A stretch of 64,000 nucleotides of DNA from Streptococcus marmotae (lineage in GTDB: Bacteria > Bacillota > Bacilli > Lactobacillales > Streptococcaceae): NCBI RefSeq assembly GCF_001623565.1, contig NZ_CP015196.1, forward strand, positions 186,001 to 250,000, in the 5' to 3' direction. This document shows positions 1-8,799 of this stretch, piece by piece; within the stretch, counting starts at the first letter, position 1; each line of letters starts with the position of its first letter. The notes below the pieces were generated by a model that worked only from the letters and a program-made list of their open reading frames with translations, was not told the origin of the DNA and searched no databases. The position numbers and the translations under genes were made by a program.

Positions 1-211
1 GACCAGACACAGATTTGGGCAACTCATAGATATAGGTATTGTCTTTTAAAGGAATTTTGACAATTCCTAATTCCTTAATATCTCGTGAAACCGTTGCCTG
101 TGTAGCTCGAATTCCCGAATCCTTCAAATGTTCTACAATTTCTTCTTGCGTTCCAATCTCAAAATCCGTCACAAATTTTCTAATTTTCTCTAGGCGTTCT
201 TTTTTTCTCAT
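1..211 (-). CDS. argR: Arginine repressor ArgR, N-terminal part (cut by window edge)
   Basis: About 70 N-terminal residues are present, starting MRKKERLEKIRKF; the C-terminal arginine-binding half lies outside the window. The visible part is the ArgR winged-helix DNA-binding domain, with the recognition segment ATQATVSRDIKELG. ArgR family proteins repress arginine biosynthesis or activate catabolism when arginine is bound. The start codon lies inside the 3' end of tlyA, so the two genes overlap by about 32 bp and are probably co-transcribed. This tlyA-argR linkage is common in Gram-positive bacteria. Which of several streptococcal ArgR paralogues this is cannot be told. Confidence 0.85.
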   Translation of the reverse strand, partial: MRKKERLEKIRKFVTDFEIGTQEEIVEHLKDSGIRATQATVSRDIKELGIVKIPLKDNTYIYELPKSVSG

Positions 212-1019
212 CTATCAATTCCTTATGTGCTTGTTCTACAATGGTTTCAATCACGGAAAACACCTGATTGACAGCTGGGCTTTCCTTTTTCAAATGGGCT
301 AAAAATTCCACATTTCCATGACCGCCTTGAATCGGTGAAAAATCAAGAGCTTTGACTGAAAAACCAAACTCTACGGCGGACTTTGTCACCTTGTCCAAGA
401 CCATACGATGAACGGTCTTGTCCTTGATAATTCCGTTTTTCCCAATCTGTTCTCGTCCCGCCTCAAATTGCGGCTTAATCAAAGCAACAACGTCACCCTC
501 ATCCGCTAAAATCGTTGCCAAAGCTGGTAAAATCAGACTGAGTGAGATAAAACTGACATCAATACTCGCAAATTGGGGTGTTTTTTCAAAATCATTAGCG
601 GTTGCATAGCGGAAATTAAACTGCTCCATGCTAACAACTCGCTCATCTTGTCGGATTTTCCAAGCCAATTGATTGGTTCCAACATCCACAGCATAGACCA
701 GGCTAGCACCACTTTGCAACATGACGTCAGTAAATCCGCCAGTTGAAGCTCCGATGTCAAGGGTCGTTTTATCCACAACCGATAAGCCAAATACCTGCAA
801 GGCTTTCTCCAACTTGAGTCCGCCACGGCTAACGTATTTCAGCTTCTCCCCTTTTAACTTTAACTCGGTGCTGTCATCAATCTTTTCACCTGGCTTATCA
901 TAGCGTTCCCCATTTACAACAGAGATGACTAAGCCTGCCATGACACCGCGTTTGGCTTGCTCTCGTGTATCAAAAAGCCCCTGTTTATAAGCCAATACAT
1001 CTACTCTTTCCTTAGCCAT
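180..1019 (-). CDS. tlyA: TlyA family rRNA (cytidine-2'-O)-methyltransferase
   Basis: The protein has 279 residues. An S4 RNA-binding domain occupies roughly residues 4-60, followed by an FtsJ/RrmJ-like SAM-dependent methyltransferase. The SAM-binding motif LDIGASTGGFTDVML and a later ALIKPQFEAGRE segment with the family lysine are visible. TlyA proteins 2'-O-methylate cytidines in 16S and 23S rRNA in mycobacteria; the older 'hemolysin' label is historical. The gene overlaps ispA upstream by 8 bp and argR downstream, and closes the xseA-xseB-ispA-tlyA-argR run. Family membership is firm, but the exact rRNA target here is inferred. Confidence 0.9.
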   Translation of the reverse strand: MAKERVDVLAYKQGLFDTREQAKRGVMAGLVISVVNGERYDKPGEKIDDSTELKLKGEKLKYVSRGGLKLEKALQVFGLSVVDKTTLDIGASTGGFTDVMLQSGASLVYAVDVGTNQLAWKIRQDERVVSMEQFNFRYATANDFEKTPQFASIDVSFISLSLILPALATILADEGDVVALIKPQFEAGREQIGKNGIIKDKTVHRMVLDKVTKSAVEFGFSVKALDFSPIQGGHGNVEFLAHLKKESPAVNQVFSVIETIVEQAHKELIDEKKRTPREN

Positions 1020-1887
1020 GTAATCGTAAACTTTCTACTATCTTTCGAATCTTTTCTGCCTGAAAGCTGGTTTTCTTCTCCAAGTCTTGCAGGCATTCTT
1101 CTACCTTGTCCAAGCTCATCTCTAAGAAATCCTTTGCTTCTTCTAAACCAAGAAGGGCTGGATAGGTTGCTTTATCTGCTACAAGATCCTTGTTGGGGGT
1201 TTTGCCCAGTTCTTCAAAACTAGCCGTCACATCTAAAATATCATCCCGCACCTGAAAAGCAAGTCCAAGCCATTCCCCTGTTTCTTGTAAGAGAGATTTT
1301 AGTTGACTATCTGCTTCCAGCATCACCCCTGTAGCTACAAAGGGATAGGCGAGGAGTTTTCCCGTCTTATGGGCATGAATCGCTTGCAATTCTGCAAGAT
1401 TTAACTGCCGTTTCTCTCCTTCCATATCAAGGACTTGTCCACCAACCATGCCAAAGGTTCCAGCTGCCTTAGACAAGGCCGCAATCAGTTCTATCCGAAT
1501 CTGACTAGGTAGCTCTGCCATTGCCACCAAAGCATAAGCGTCCAAAAAGAGGCTATCTCCAGCTAAAATGGCCATGTCCTCCCCAAATTTTTTGTGGCTC
1601 GTCAAGCGCCCTCTGCGATAATCGTCATTATCCATAGCTGGTAAATCATCGTGAATTAAGCTCCCTGTATGGATCATCTCAAGGGCAGCAGCCACCTGCA
1701 CATGGGCATCGGTCAGCCTAATCCCAAATCCCTCTAGCAACTCCAAGAGCAATAGAGGACGCAGACGCTTGCCACCTGCCTGAACGGAGTAAAGAATGGT
1801 TTCTACTAACTGAGGGGCGACTGGCTTTGTAGCATAAAAGTCCAAGATAACCTGCTCAAGCCACTTTAATTGTTCCACTTGCTTCAT
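1012..1887 (-). CDS. ispA: Farnesyl/geranyl diphosphate synthase
   Basis: The 291-residue all-alpha prenyltransferase condenses isopentenyl diphosphate with allylic diphosphates, giving precursors for undecaprenyl phosphate. The first aspartate-rich motif DDLPAMD is at residues 80-86 and the second, DDILD, at 215-219; both bind Mg-diphosphate. The [10 protein letters not shown] segment lies near residue 150. Length and motif spacing are normal for short-chain polyprenyl synthases of the IspA group. The start overlaps the xseB stop by 4 bp, indicating translational coupling. Product chain length (C15 or C20) cannot be fixed from sequence alone. Confidence 0.93.
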   Translation of the reverse strand: MKQVEQLKWLEQVILDFYATKPVAPQLVETILYSVQAGGKRLRPLLLLELLEGFGIRLTDAHVQVAAALEMIHTGSLIHDDLPAMDNDDYRRGRLTSHKKFGEDMAILAGDSLFLDAYALVAMAELPSQIRIELIAALSKAAGTFGMVGGQVLDMEGEKRQLNLAELQAIHAHKTGKLLAYPFVATGVMLEADSQLKSLLQETGEWLGLAFQVRDDILDVTASFEELGKTPNKDLVADKATYPALLGLEEAKDFLEMSLDKVEECLQDLEKKTSFQAEKIRKIVESLRLHG

Positions 1888-2096
1888 TCCATATCCGTTT
1901 CTGTTCCGTCTGCTTGCATGACCTTCACCAAGGTCTTTTCTGCTTGTTGGAGTGTTTCTTGCAGTTCTTTGGAGAGTTTCATCCCTTTTTGAAATTCAGC
2001 AATCGCATCCTCCAGTGCCACATCTCCACTTTCCAAACGTGTGACAATCTGCTCCAAATCTGCCAAATTTTCCTCAAATTTCTTTTGTTTTGACAT
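1884..2096 (-). CDS. xseB: Exodeoxyribonuclease VII small subunit
   Basis: This 70-residue helical protein carries the family signature [19 protein letters not shown] followed by a long amphipathic helix. XseB binds the large subunit XseA to form exonuclease VII, which degrades single-stranded DNA from both ends in repair. The gene overlaps the 3' end of xseA by 23 bp and the start of ispA by 4 bp, so it is tightly coupled to both. Length is typical. Confidence 0.95.
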   Translation of the reverse strand: MSKQKKFEENLADLEQIVTRLESGDVALEDAIAEFQKGMKLSKELQETLQQAEKTLVKVMQADGTETDME

Positions 2097-3414
2097 CCTT
2101 TACCTCAACTTCTAAGTGACCATCTCGTAGCTGAATCGTCACATTTTCCTCTTTTTTCACTTTATGAACACTATCAATGACTCGACCATTCTGCTCTAGC
2201 AGTGCGTAACCTCGTGCCACAATCCGACTGGTATCCAGCAGTAACAGACTGTTTGCCAAGCGCTTAACGTCTGAGACTTTCTGATCATAGATGACAGCCG
2301 TGTTGCTCCGTAACAATCGTTTCTGCTGGACTAATTTTTCCTGATAGAGGGCAATTTTCTGAGCTGGCGAGCATGCAAGCAAGCGCTGAGTTAATACTTG
2401 ACTCTGCTTTTCCCCTCTATTTTTATAGTCGAACATCGATTGTCGCATGCGCAATTGTAACTGATCTAATTTTTGTAAGTAGGCATCATACAGCCGTTCT
2501 GGCTGTCGAAATATCACTGAGTGAACTAATTTCTCTAACCGCTCACGATGATAGACCAACCGATTTCCCATAGCTTTACTCATCCGATTTTCCTGCTGTT
2601 TGAGATGAGATAACAGATCCAATTTGGTTACAGGTGTTGCCAATTCCGCTGCTGCTGTTGGGGTTGCTGCACGCCTATCTGCTACAAAATCTGCCAAGGT
2701 TGTATCTGTTTCATGGCCCACACTTGAGATAATCGGAATTCGTGATTCAAAAATGGCTCGGACAACTTCTTCTTCATTAAAAGCCCACAAATCCTCAATA
2801 GAACCCCCTCCACGCCCAATAATCAGAACGTCAAGGTCATCTCGCTCATTCGCCCTACGGATATTTTGAGCAATCTCGATCGCTGCACCATCTCCCTGCA
2901 CCTTGGTGGGATATAAGACGATCTCGCGACCTGGGAAACGCCGGCTAACCGTCGTAATAATATCTCGAATGACTGCTCCACTAGGACTGGTCACCACTCC
3001 AATTTTTCTTGCAAATTGCGGAATGGCTTGCTTGAATTTGTCTTGAAAAAGCCCCTCGTCCCCCAATTTCTTTTTTAATTGCTCAAACTGAATAGCAAGA
3101 GCACCAATTCCGTCTGGTTCAGCCTTTTCGATGATAATGGAGTAACTACCACTCGGCTCATACAACTGAACCCGGCCAACGACATTAATCTTCATGCCTT
3201 CTTCTAACTCAAATCCTAGCGATTTATAAACACCTGCCCAAACAGTTGCCTGAATCACTGCCTTTTCATCCTTCAGCGAAAAATACTGGTGACTCGGTCG
3301 CTTACGAAAATTAGACACCTGCCCCGTCAAATAAACCCGCTCTAAATACGGATCTCGGTCAAACTTCAACTTCAAATACTTGGTCAACGATGACACCGAC
3401 AAATAATCTGGCAT
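2074..3414 (-). CDS. xseA: Exodeoxyribonuclease VII large subunit
   Basis: The 446-residue catalytic subunit begins with an OB-fold (about residues 5-100, including [18 protein letters not shown]). The exonuclease VII core follows, with [32 protein letters not shown] and [20 protein letters not shown] coiled-coil region that binds XseB forms the C-terminal third. The ribosome binding site AAAGGAG lies 5 bases before the ATG. The leader abuts the first unit of the 3430-4390 repeat array, so any xseA transcript started further upstream would carry the complement of those repeats. Confidence 0.95.
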   Translation of the reverse strand: MPDYLSVSSLTKYLKLKFDRDPYLERVYLTGQVSNFRKRPSHQYFSLKDEKAVIQATVWAGVYKSLGFELEEGMKINVVGRVQLYEPSGSYSIIIEKAEPDGIGALAIQFEQLKKKLGDEGLFQDKFKQAIPQFARKIGVVTSPSGAVIRDIITTVSRRFPGREIVLYPTKVQGDGAAIEIAQNIRRANERDDLDVLIIGRGGGSIEDLWAFNEEEVVRAIFESRIPIISSVGHETDTTLADFVADRRAATPTAAAELATPVTKLDLLSHLKQQENRMSKAMGNRLVYHRERLEKLVHSVIFRQPERLYDAYLQKLDQLQLRMRQSMFDYKNRGEKQSQVLTQRLLACSPAQKIALYQEKLVQQKRLLRSNTAVIYDQKVSDVKRLANSLLLLDTSRIVARGYALLEQNGRVIDSVHKVKKEENVTIQLRDGHLEVEVKDVKTKEI

Positions 3415-3419
3415 AAAAC

Positions 3420-4395
3420 TCCTTTCACTAAGATATGAGAGCGTTTAAAGCGCACAGTGAAAATAGGAAATCTGACGAAGAGTTCGTAAACTCTAGGAAG
3501 ATTTATCTTTTTCACCTAGTGCTTAGCTCGAATTCAATTAAACAAGATATGAGGGCGTTAAAAAAGCGAATGAAAATTAGGAAACATGACGAAGAAGCAG
3601 AACTTCTAGGAATGTTTATCTATTTTCCGAGCTTTTAGCCCGAATTCAATTAAACAAGATATGAGGGCGTTAAAAAAGCGAATGAAAATTAGGAAACATG
3701 ACGAAGAAGCAGAACTTCTAGGAATGTTTATCTATTTTCCGAGCTTTTAGCCCGAATTCAATTCACTAAGATACGAGAGCGTCAAACAACTCCTAGACAA
3801 AATAGGAAATCGAAGCAGGTTGTCTTGCAACCAATGAGATTTATCTTTTTGCCAGCGAGTTGTAGCCCGAATTCAATTAAACAAGATATGAGGGCGTTAA
3901 AAATACACAGTGTACCCTTAGGGCATCCGTATCTGTAAAGCGAGCAAGCTCATAACAGCTACGGAAAAATTAGAAAACATGACGAAGAGTTAGCAAACTC
4001 TAGGAAGATTTATCTTTTTCACCCAGTGCTTAGCTCGAATTCAATTAAACAAAATACGAGGGCGTCAAACAACTCCTAGACAAAATAGGAAATCGAAGCG
4101 GTTGTCTTGCAACCAATGAGATTTATCTTTTTGTCAGCGAGTTGTAGCCCGAATTCAATTCAACAAGATATGAGGGCATTTAAAGCGCACAGTGTACCCT
4201 TAGGGCATCCGTATCTATAAAACGAGCAAGCTCGCAACAGCTACGAAAAAATTAGGAAATCTGACGAAGAGTTAGCAAACTCTAGGAAGATTTATCCCTA
4301 AAGGGAGGCAAGATTGTAACTAGCTAAAGTTAGAATAGCCATGTCTCTTTTTTACACCATGCTTAATCCATATTCAGCACAACAAGATGCAAACT
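3420..4395. repeat. Tandem array of structured repeat units of about 112-117 bp (seven copies plus a degenerate end)
   Basis: The start marker AAGATATGAG (or a close variant) recurs at about 3430, 3544, 3656, 3768, 3885, 4051 and 4165. Each unit ends with GAATTCAATT. Units 2 and 3 (3544-3767) look identical. Units 5 and 7 carry an extra insertion of about 54 bp that has its own inverted repeats. Each unit can fold into a long hairpin with an outer stem, a middle stem (AAATCT/AGATTT or AAACAT/ATGTTT) and an apical stem (GAGTT/AACTC, AGAAG/CTTCT or GGTTG/CAACC). The stems differ between copies by paired changes. The array lies between the divergent xseA and pncB. No convincing gene lies inside it; a 67-codon open frame at 3435-3638 is composed of repeat sequence. 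Confidence 0.85.
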
Positions 4396-4399
4396 TTTT

Positions 4400-4705
4400 T
4401 GTATTTTCCGTTCTTTATTATACCAAAAAGGACGTGAAAAGACTAGAATTGGGACGATTCTGTTTCATTTTGTCTGTCACTATTTCGTGTGACACAAAAA
4501 ACAACTAGCCGTCTTGACTAGTTGTTTTCGGAGATTATGAAAAATATTTAGGATTACAGACAGTATACCCCATATACACTCTCTTGGCATCCGTCTTAGG
4601 GCTGATTTCAATTGTTCACTATCCTCTTACTCATAGCTACTACTACCTCGTTAAAATGAAACAGGTAGCTTGTTCCTATTACTACTGAGAATTTAATAGA
4701 CTCGT
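4400..4705. other. Intergenic stretch without recognised gene
   Basis: This AT-rich stretch lies between the two repeat arrays. It contains an inverted pair around 4495-4526 (AAAACAACTAG ... CTAGTTGTTTT), which would act as a bidirectional terminator. No open frame with a ribosome binding site was found. Confidence 0.5.
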
Positions 4706-4930
4706 GAAAAACAGTCCACTGGACCTAACTCGCGCTCTGGTTTCTTGGCTCGTAAAAAAACAGTCCACTTCAACTGGCCTCGCTCTTCCGTTTCTAGGCA
4801 AGGGAAAAACTGTCCGCAGGACGTTACTCGCTAGCCTATTTCTAAACTCGTGAAAAAACAGTCCACTTCAACTGGCCTCGCTCTTCTGTTTCTAGGCGAG
4901 GGAAAAACAGTCCGCAGGACTGTTTTTTAT
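4705..4930. repeat. Five tandem 49-bp hairpin repeats upstream of pncB
   Basis: The hairpin core CAGTCC (once CTGTCC) occurs at 4712, 4761, 4810, 4859 and 4908, exactly 49 bp apart each time. Each core is preceded by an A-rich run and CTCG(T)GAAAA- or GGGAAAA-like sequence. Alternate copies resemble each other most (CAGTCCACTTCAACTGGCC against CAGTCCGCAGGAC). The last copy forms a perfect terminator-like hairpin next to the pncB promoter. The spacers are not unique sequence, so this is not a CRISPR array. Confidence 0.8.
4904..4927 (+). terminator. Terminator-like hairpin in last 49-bp repeat
   Basis: AAACAGTCC-gca-GGACTGTTT is followed by a run of T. It would stop transcription coming from the array just before the pncB -10 box. 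Confidence 0.6.
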
Positions 4931-4938
4931 GCTATACT
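4930..4938 (+). promoter_or_regulatory. Extended -10 promoter of pncB
   Basis: TGC-TATACT is an extended -10 box 22 bp before the pncB ATG. No good -35 box is seen, because its place is taken by the T-run of the preceding hairpin. Ribosome binding site AGGAGGAG follows. Confidence 0.55.
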
Positions 4939-4960
4939 ATAGTGACAGGAGGAGAATAAG

Positions 4961-6427
4961 ATGAACATTTATTCTGACGATAGTTTGACCCTGCATACGG
5001 ATTTGTATCAAATCAATATGATGCAGGTGTATTTTAAGGAAAAAATTCACCAGAAAAAAGCTGTTTTTGAATTGTATTTTAGGAATAATCCCTTCAAGAG
5101 TGGCTATGCTGTATTTGCAGGTTTGGAGCGGATTGTTGATTATCTCAAGGACTTGCATTTTTCAGAGAGTGATATAACTTACCTGCGTTCGTTAGGCTAC
5201 GACGAAGATTTTTTGAGCTATTTAGCAGATTTCAAATTAGAGTTGACTGTTCGGTCTGCCAAAGAAGGGGATTTGGTCTTTGCCAATGAACCCTTGGTGC
5301 AAGTCGAAGGTCCCTTAGCCCAATGCCAATTGGTAGAAACAGCTTTGCTCAACATTGTCAACTTTCAAACCTTGATTGCCAGCAAGGCTGCGCGCATCCG
5401 CTCGGTTATTGGAGATGACGAGCCCTTGATGGAGTTTGGCACGAGACGTGCCCAAGAAATGGATGCTGCTATCTGGGGCACACGCGCGGCAGTGATTGGT
5501 GGGGCTAATGCTACCAGCAATGTTCGGGCTGGGAAACGCTTTGGAATTCCTGTGTTAGGAACGCATGCCCATGCCTTGGTGCAAGTTTATGGCAATGATT
5601 ATGAGGCCTTTAAGGCCTATGCCAAGACTCATAAGAATTGTGTTTTTCTAGTGGATACTTATGACACTTTTAAACTAGGTGTCCCAGCTGCCATTCGGGT
5701 TGCTCGTGAAATGGGCGATAAGATTAACTTCCTTGGTGTTCGGATTGATTCGGGAGATATTGCCTATATTTCTAAGAAAGTCCGTCAACAGTTGGATGAT
5801 GCAGGTTTCCCTGATGCAAAAATTTATGCTTCCAATGATTTGGATGAGCATACCATTCTCAATTTGAAAATGCAAAAGGCAAAAATTGATGTCTGGGGCG
5901 TTGGGACCAAATTAATTACAGCCTTTGACCAACCAGCTCTAGGAGCCGTTTATAAGATTGTGGCGATTGAAGATGAGAACAGTGGAATGCGTAACACCAT
6001 CAAGCTGTCCAACAATGCTGAAAAAGTTTCGACACCAGGTAAAAAACAAGTGTGGCGGATTACCAGTTGTGAAAAAGGCAAATCTGAAGGAGACTATATT
6101 ACTTATGCAGGTGTAGATGTCTCTCAAATGAAGGAATTGGAAATGTTCCATCCAACCTATACCTATATAAAAAAGACCGTCCGTAATTTTGAGGCGGTGC
6201 CACTCTTGGTAGATATTTTTGACCAAGGAAGGCTGGTGTATGAGTTGCCTGATTTGATGGATATTCATGCGTATGCACGTAAGGAATTTGAGAAATTATG
6301 GGATGAGTATAAGCGTGTGTTAAATCCACAGCACTATCCAGTGGACTTAGCACGAGACGTTTGGCAAGATAAGATGGATTTGATTGACCAAATGCGGCAA
6401 AAAGCCTATCAAGGAGGCCAAGAATGA
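4961..6427 (+). CDS. pncB: Nicotinate phosphoribosyltransferase
   Basis: The 488-residue enzyme converts nicotinate and PRPP to nicotinate mononucleotide in the NAD salvage pathway. The family core [20 protein letters not shown] is followed by GTHAHALVQ, whose histidine is the one phosphorylated during ATP-coupled turnover. [15 protein letters not shown] is the phosphate-binding segment. The start has a strong GGAGGAG site. The stop overlaps nadE by 4 bp (ATGA), so both NAD steps are made together. The length fits the longer Gram-positive form. Confidence 0.95.
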   Translation: MNIYSDDSLTLHTDLYQINMMQVYFKEKIHQKKAVFELYFRNNPFKSGYAVFAGLERIVDYLKDLHFSESDITYLRSLGYDEDFLSYLADFKLELTVRSAKEGDLVFANEPLVQVEGPLAQCQLVETALLNIVNFQTLIASKAARIRSVIGDDEPLMEFGTRRAQEMDAAIWGTRAAVIGGANATSNVRAGKRFGIPVLGTHAHALVQVYGNDYEAFKAYAKTHKNCVFLVDTYDTFKLGVPAAIRVAREMGDKINFLGVRIDSGDIAYISKKVRQQLDDAGFPDAKIYASNDLDEHTILNLKMQKAKIDVWGVGTKLITAFDQPALGAVYKIVAIEDENSGMRNTIKLSNNAEKVSTPGKKQVWRITSCEKGKSEGDYITYAGVDVSQMKELEMFHPTYTYIKKTVRNFEAVPLLVDIFDQGRLVYELPDLMDIHAYARKEFEKLWDEYKRVLNPQHYPVDLARDVWQDKMDLIDQMRQKAYQGGQE

Positions 6428-7248
6428 GCCTACAAGAAACAATTATCAAGCAATTAGGCGTCAAGCCCACCATCAATCCGCAAGAAGAAATCCGTAAATC
6501 AATTGATTTTTTAAAGGATTACCTCAAAAAACACTCGTTTTTAAAGAGCTATGTTTTGGGGATTTCTGGTGGTCAAGATTCCACGCTCGCTGGCCGATTG
6601 GCTCAGCTTGCAATGGAGGAAATGCGAGCAGAGACGGGAGATGAACGTTATCAATTCATCGCTGTCCGTCTTCCATACGGCATTCAAGCAGATGAGGACG
6701 ATGCCCAAGCAGCTCTCTCCTTTATCAAACCTGATGTGGGCCTTGTTGTGAATATCAAAGAAAGTGTTGATGCGATGACAACAGCCGTTCAAGCGACAGA
6801 GAGCACCGTATCTGACTTTCATAAAGGAAATATCAAGGCCCGCAGTCGCATGATTGCCCAATATGCCCTGGCAGGAAGTTACCAGGGTGCTGTAATTGGA
6901 ACAGACCATGCCGCTGAAAATATTACTGGTTTCTTCACCAAATTTGGTGATGGGGGTGCAGATATCCTCCCACTTTTCCGTCTCAATAAACGCCAAGGAA
7001 GAGCCCTCTTGGCAGAACTTGGAGCCGACCGCTCCCTCTACGAAAAAATTCCCATAGCGGATTTGGAAGAAGAAAGACCTGGATTGACAGATGAAGTAGC
7101 ACTTGGAGTGACCTACGATAAGATTGACGACTACCTAGAAGGTAAAGTAATTGAGCCAGAAGCCCAAGCCATCATCGAGAATTGGTGGAAAAAAACAGAG
7201 CACAAACGCCATCTTCCCATTACTATTTTCGATGATTTTTGGAAATAA
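6424..7248 (+). CDS. nadE: Ammonia-dependent NAD+ synthetase
   Basis: The 274-residue protein amidates deamido-NAD to NAD using ammonia and ATP. The PP-loop [15 protein letters not shown] lies near residues 44-58. [19 protein letters not shown], the NAD-adenylate-binding part, and the C-terminal [12 protein letters not shown] loop are present. There is no glutaminase domain, so it is the short ammonia-dependent type. It is translationally coupled to pncB. No strong terminator follows; instead a 30-base inverted repeat (7326-7355) lies downstream. Confidence 0.95.
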   Translation: MSLQETIIKQLGVKPTINPQEEIRKSIDFLKDYLKKHSFLKSYVLGISGGQDSTLAGRLAQLAMEEMRAETGDERYQFIAVRLPYGIQADEDDAQAALSFIKPDVGLVVNIKESVDAMTTAVQATESTVSDFHKGNIKARSRMIAQYALAGSYQGAVIGTDHAAENITGFFTKFGDGGADILPLFRLNKRQGRALLAELGADRSLYEKIPIADLEEERPGLTDEVALGVTYDKIDDYLEGKVIEPEAQAIIENWWKKTEHKRHLPITIFDDFWK

Positions 7249-7600
7249 GTTAAAGCAAGGAGAACTCAATCGTGATTTCGTAGAAATCGATTTTGTTAAT
7301 TTCGCTTTCTCATTTCTTGGCTCAAGTATTAACAGTCCACTGGACTTGTTAATACCCCACAGGTTGACTAGCTTCCACAATTGAGAATTGTGGAAGGCTG
7401 GAAATAGAATGTGCACAGCTCGCTCCTTGCAATTGAGAATTGTGAAAGATTGGAAATAGGGCTAGTTCGCTAGGCTCTTCTACTAGAATGTTGCTTTATC
7501 AACGTTTTATACTCTTCAAAAATACTGATGTTAGGGATTTTTGTCCAGCCTCTTGCTTTTTATGTTATGATAAAAGAAACTATTTTATAGGAGGTTCACT
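7249..7600. repeat. Intergenic region with scattered hairpin repeats
   Basis: The inverted repeats here are GTATTAACAGTCC...GGACTTGTTAATAC (7326-7355), TTCCACAATT-gag-AATTGTGGAA (7373-7395) and a diverged copy at 7429-7445. The last two are each followed by GGCTGGAAATAG or GATTGGAAATAG, the linker also seen in the 55-bp repeats at 16358-16647. A fragment like the end of the MITE family (TATACTCTTCAAAAAT) is at 7508. A possible promoter for the following lipoprotein is TTGTCC-19-TATGAT (7541-7571), which is weak. Confidence 0.6.
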
Positions 7601-8404
7601 ATGAAAAAACACTATTCTCTGCTATCGTTTTTACTGGGATCAATCCTTTTCCTAGTAGCCTGTCAAGCAACCCCAACTAACAGTAAGTCATCCAGCCAAC
7701 ACTCTTCAGTAGCTACAACTTCTTCGAAGTCTACAAGCTCTTCCAGTCTGTCAAGTACTACGTCTACTAGTTCGATCTCAACAAATAAAGAAACAACGAA
7801 ACAGGAAAAAGAAGAGAACCGTTCTCGTCAATCTGAATCTACCATTGCTAAAAAACACCTTCTACAAGTCACACCACAGATTCAGCAAGTTTCAAACTAT
7901 TGCGCTCCAACAACTGTTAGCATGATGCTAGCCTCCCGTGGGATACAAGTTGACCAGTTCCAATTAGCTACAGAAATGGGAACCGCCGAACCTTTCGGAA
8001 CGCATAACCGAGACGCAATTCGAATTCTCAATCGACATCTATTTGGATACGAAACTCCTGCCGAAAAACAAGCAGGATATCGCTTAGAAACCGTGACTAC
8101 CTTCACTAGTGATTCTGAAGATATGAAAAAATTCAAAGACCGAGTACGAACAAATATAAAAGATGGATACCCTTTGTACTATACCTTTGATAGCTCCAAA
8201 GTCTATCCCGGAAAGCCGGGAGAACACAATGTCATCGGTATCGGTTACTTAGAGACTGCCGATGGTCAAGACATCTCTTTACTATACTACCTTGATCCTT
8301 CTCCAAACGTCCAAGACGCCGTATATGGAGGACTTAAGGTTATTACTCCTGAAGAACTCTTGTCCGCAATGCTTACTTGCGAGGAACCAAACTATGGGTG
8401 GTAG
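7601..8404 (+). CDS. Lipoprotein with C39-like cysteine peptidase domain
   Basis: The 267-residue protein starts with a lipoprotein signal; the lipobox LVAC places the lipidated cysteine at residue 21. A Ser/Thr-rich, low-complexity linker runs to about residue 85. The rest resembles the Peptidase_C39_2 (papain-like) family: Gln-containing QQVSNYCAPTTVSMML with candidate nucleophile C101, histidine H209 in GEHNVIGIGY, and aspartate D232 in YYLDPSP. It is therefore likely a surface-anchored cysteine protease or amidase; the substrate is unknown. RBS is AGGAGG, 8 bases before ATG. It has its own terminator (8417-8460), so it is monocistronic. Confidence 0.75.
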   Translation: MKKHYSLLSFLLGSILFLVACQATPTNSKSSSQHSSVATTSSKSTSSSSLSSTTSTSSISTNKETTKQEKEENRSRQSESTIAKKHLLQVTPQIQQVSNYCAPTTVSMMLASRGIQVDQFQLATEMGTAEPFGTHNRDAIRILNRHLFGYETPAEKQAGYRLETVTTFTSDSEDMKKFKDRVRTNIKDGYPLYYTFDSSKVYPGKPGEHNVIGIGYLETADGQDISLLYYLDPSPNVQDAVYGGLKVITPEELLSAMLTCEEPNYGW

Positions 8405-8416
8405 TCATCCACTTCT

Positions 8417-8460
8417 AATAAGAGAAGTCAGATTTTTTCTCTGGCCTCTCTTATTTTATT
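8417..8460 (+). terminator. Terminator of the C39-like lipoprotein gene
   Basis: AATAAGAGA ... TCTCTTATT is followed by TTATT, starting 13 bp after the stop. Confidence 0.65.
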
Positions 8461-8745
8461 GTTCTACTCATAAAAATCAAAGTTAGCTTCTTTTACTACT
8501 GTCTTAAATACTTCAGACATCAACTCCTATTTTTTATTACTGTTCATCTCATTTACTGAGAAACATCCTATTTGATTTACTTAGTCTACTCTATTTTTAT
8601 AGTAAAAAAATAACTAGTTATAGATAAACTAGCTATTTTTAACATTAAATGAATTTCAGCTATTATTAGCACGAAATGCATCAACTAAGGACTAAAAATA
8701 GTAGGGCTCAACCAAATTTTCTTCTTTTACTCTTTTGGTCTACGC
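8461..8745. other. Intergenic stretch upstream of pepC
   Basis: It is AT-rich, with no credible gene. It holds a second hairpin at 8604-8641 (AAATAACTAGTT ... AACTAGCTATTTTT), which could be a terminator in either direction. Confidence 0.5.
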
Positions 8746-8773
8746 TTGAAGATTTTCAAAAAAGGTCTATAAT
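8746..8773 (+). promoter_or_regulatory. pepC promoter
   Basis: TTGAAG-16-TATAAT lies 27 bp before the pepC start, with AAAGGAG between. Confidence 0.65.
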
Positions 8774-8799
8774 AGGTCTTAATAGAAAAGGAGAATCTT

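Noticed and set aside
3435..3638. 67-codon plus-strand frame in the repeat array
   Set aside because: It is made wholly of repeat sequence, has no ribosome binding site, and the same frame is interrupted in other units.
4400..4705. Small RNA or riboswitch upstream of pncB
   Set aside because: No known NAD- or nicotinate-sensing motif could be recognised. Only a terminator-like hairpin at 4495-4526 is clear.
4705..4930. Possible CRISPR array (regular 49-bp period)
   Set aside because: The segments between the hairpin cores resemble each other and are not unique spacers. No cas gene is in the window. The 55-bp array at 16358-16647 fails for the same reasons.
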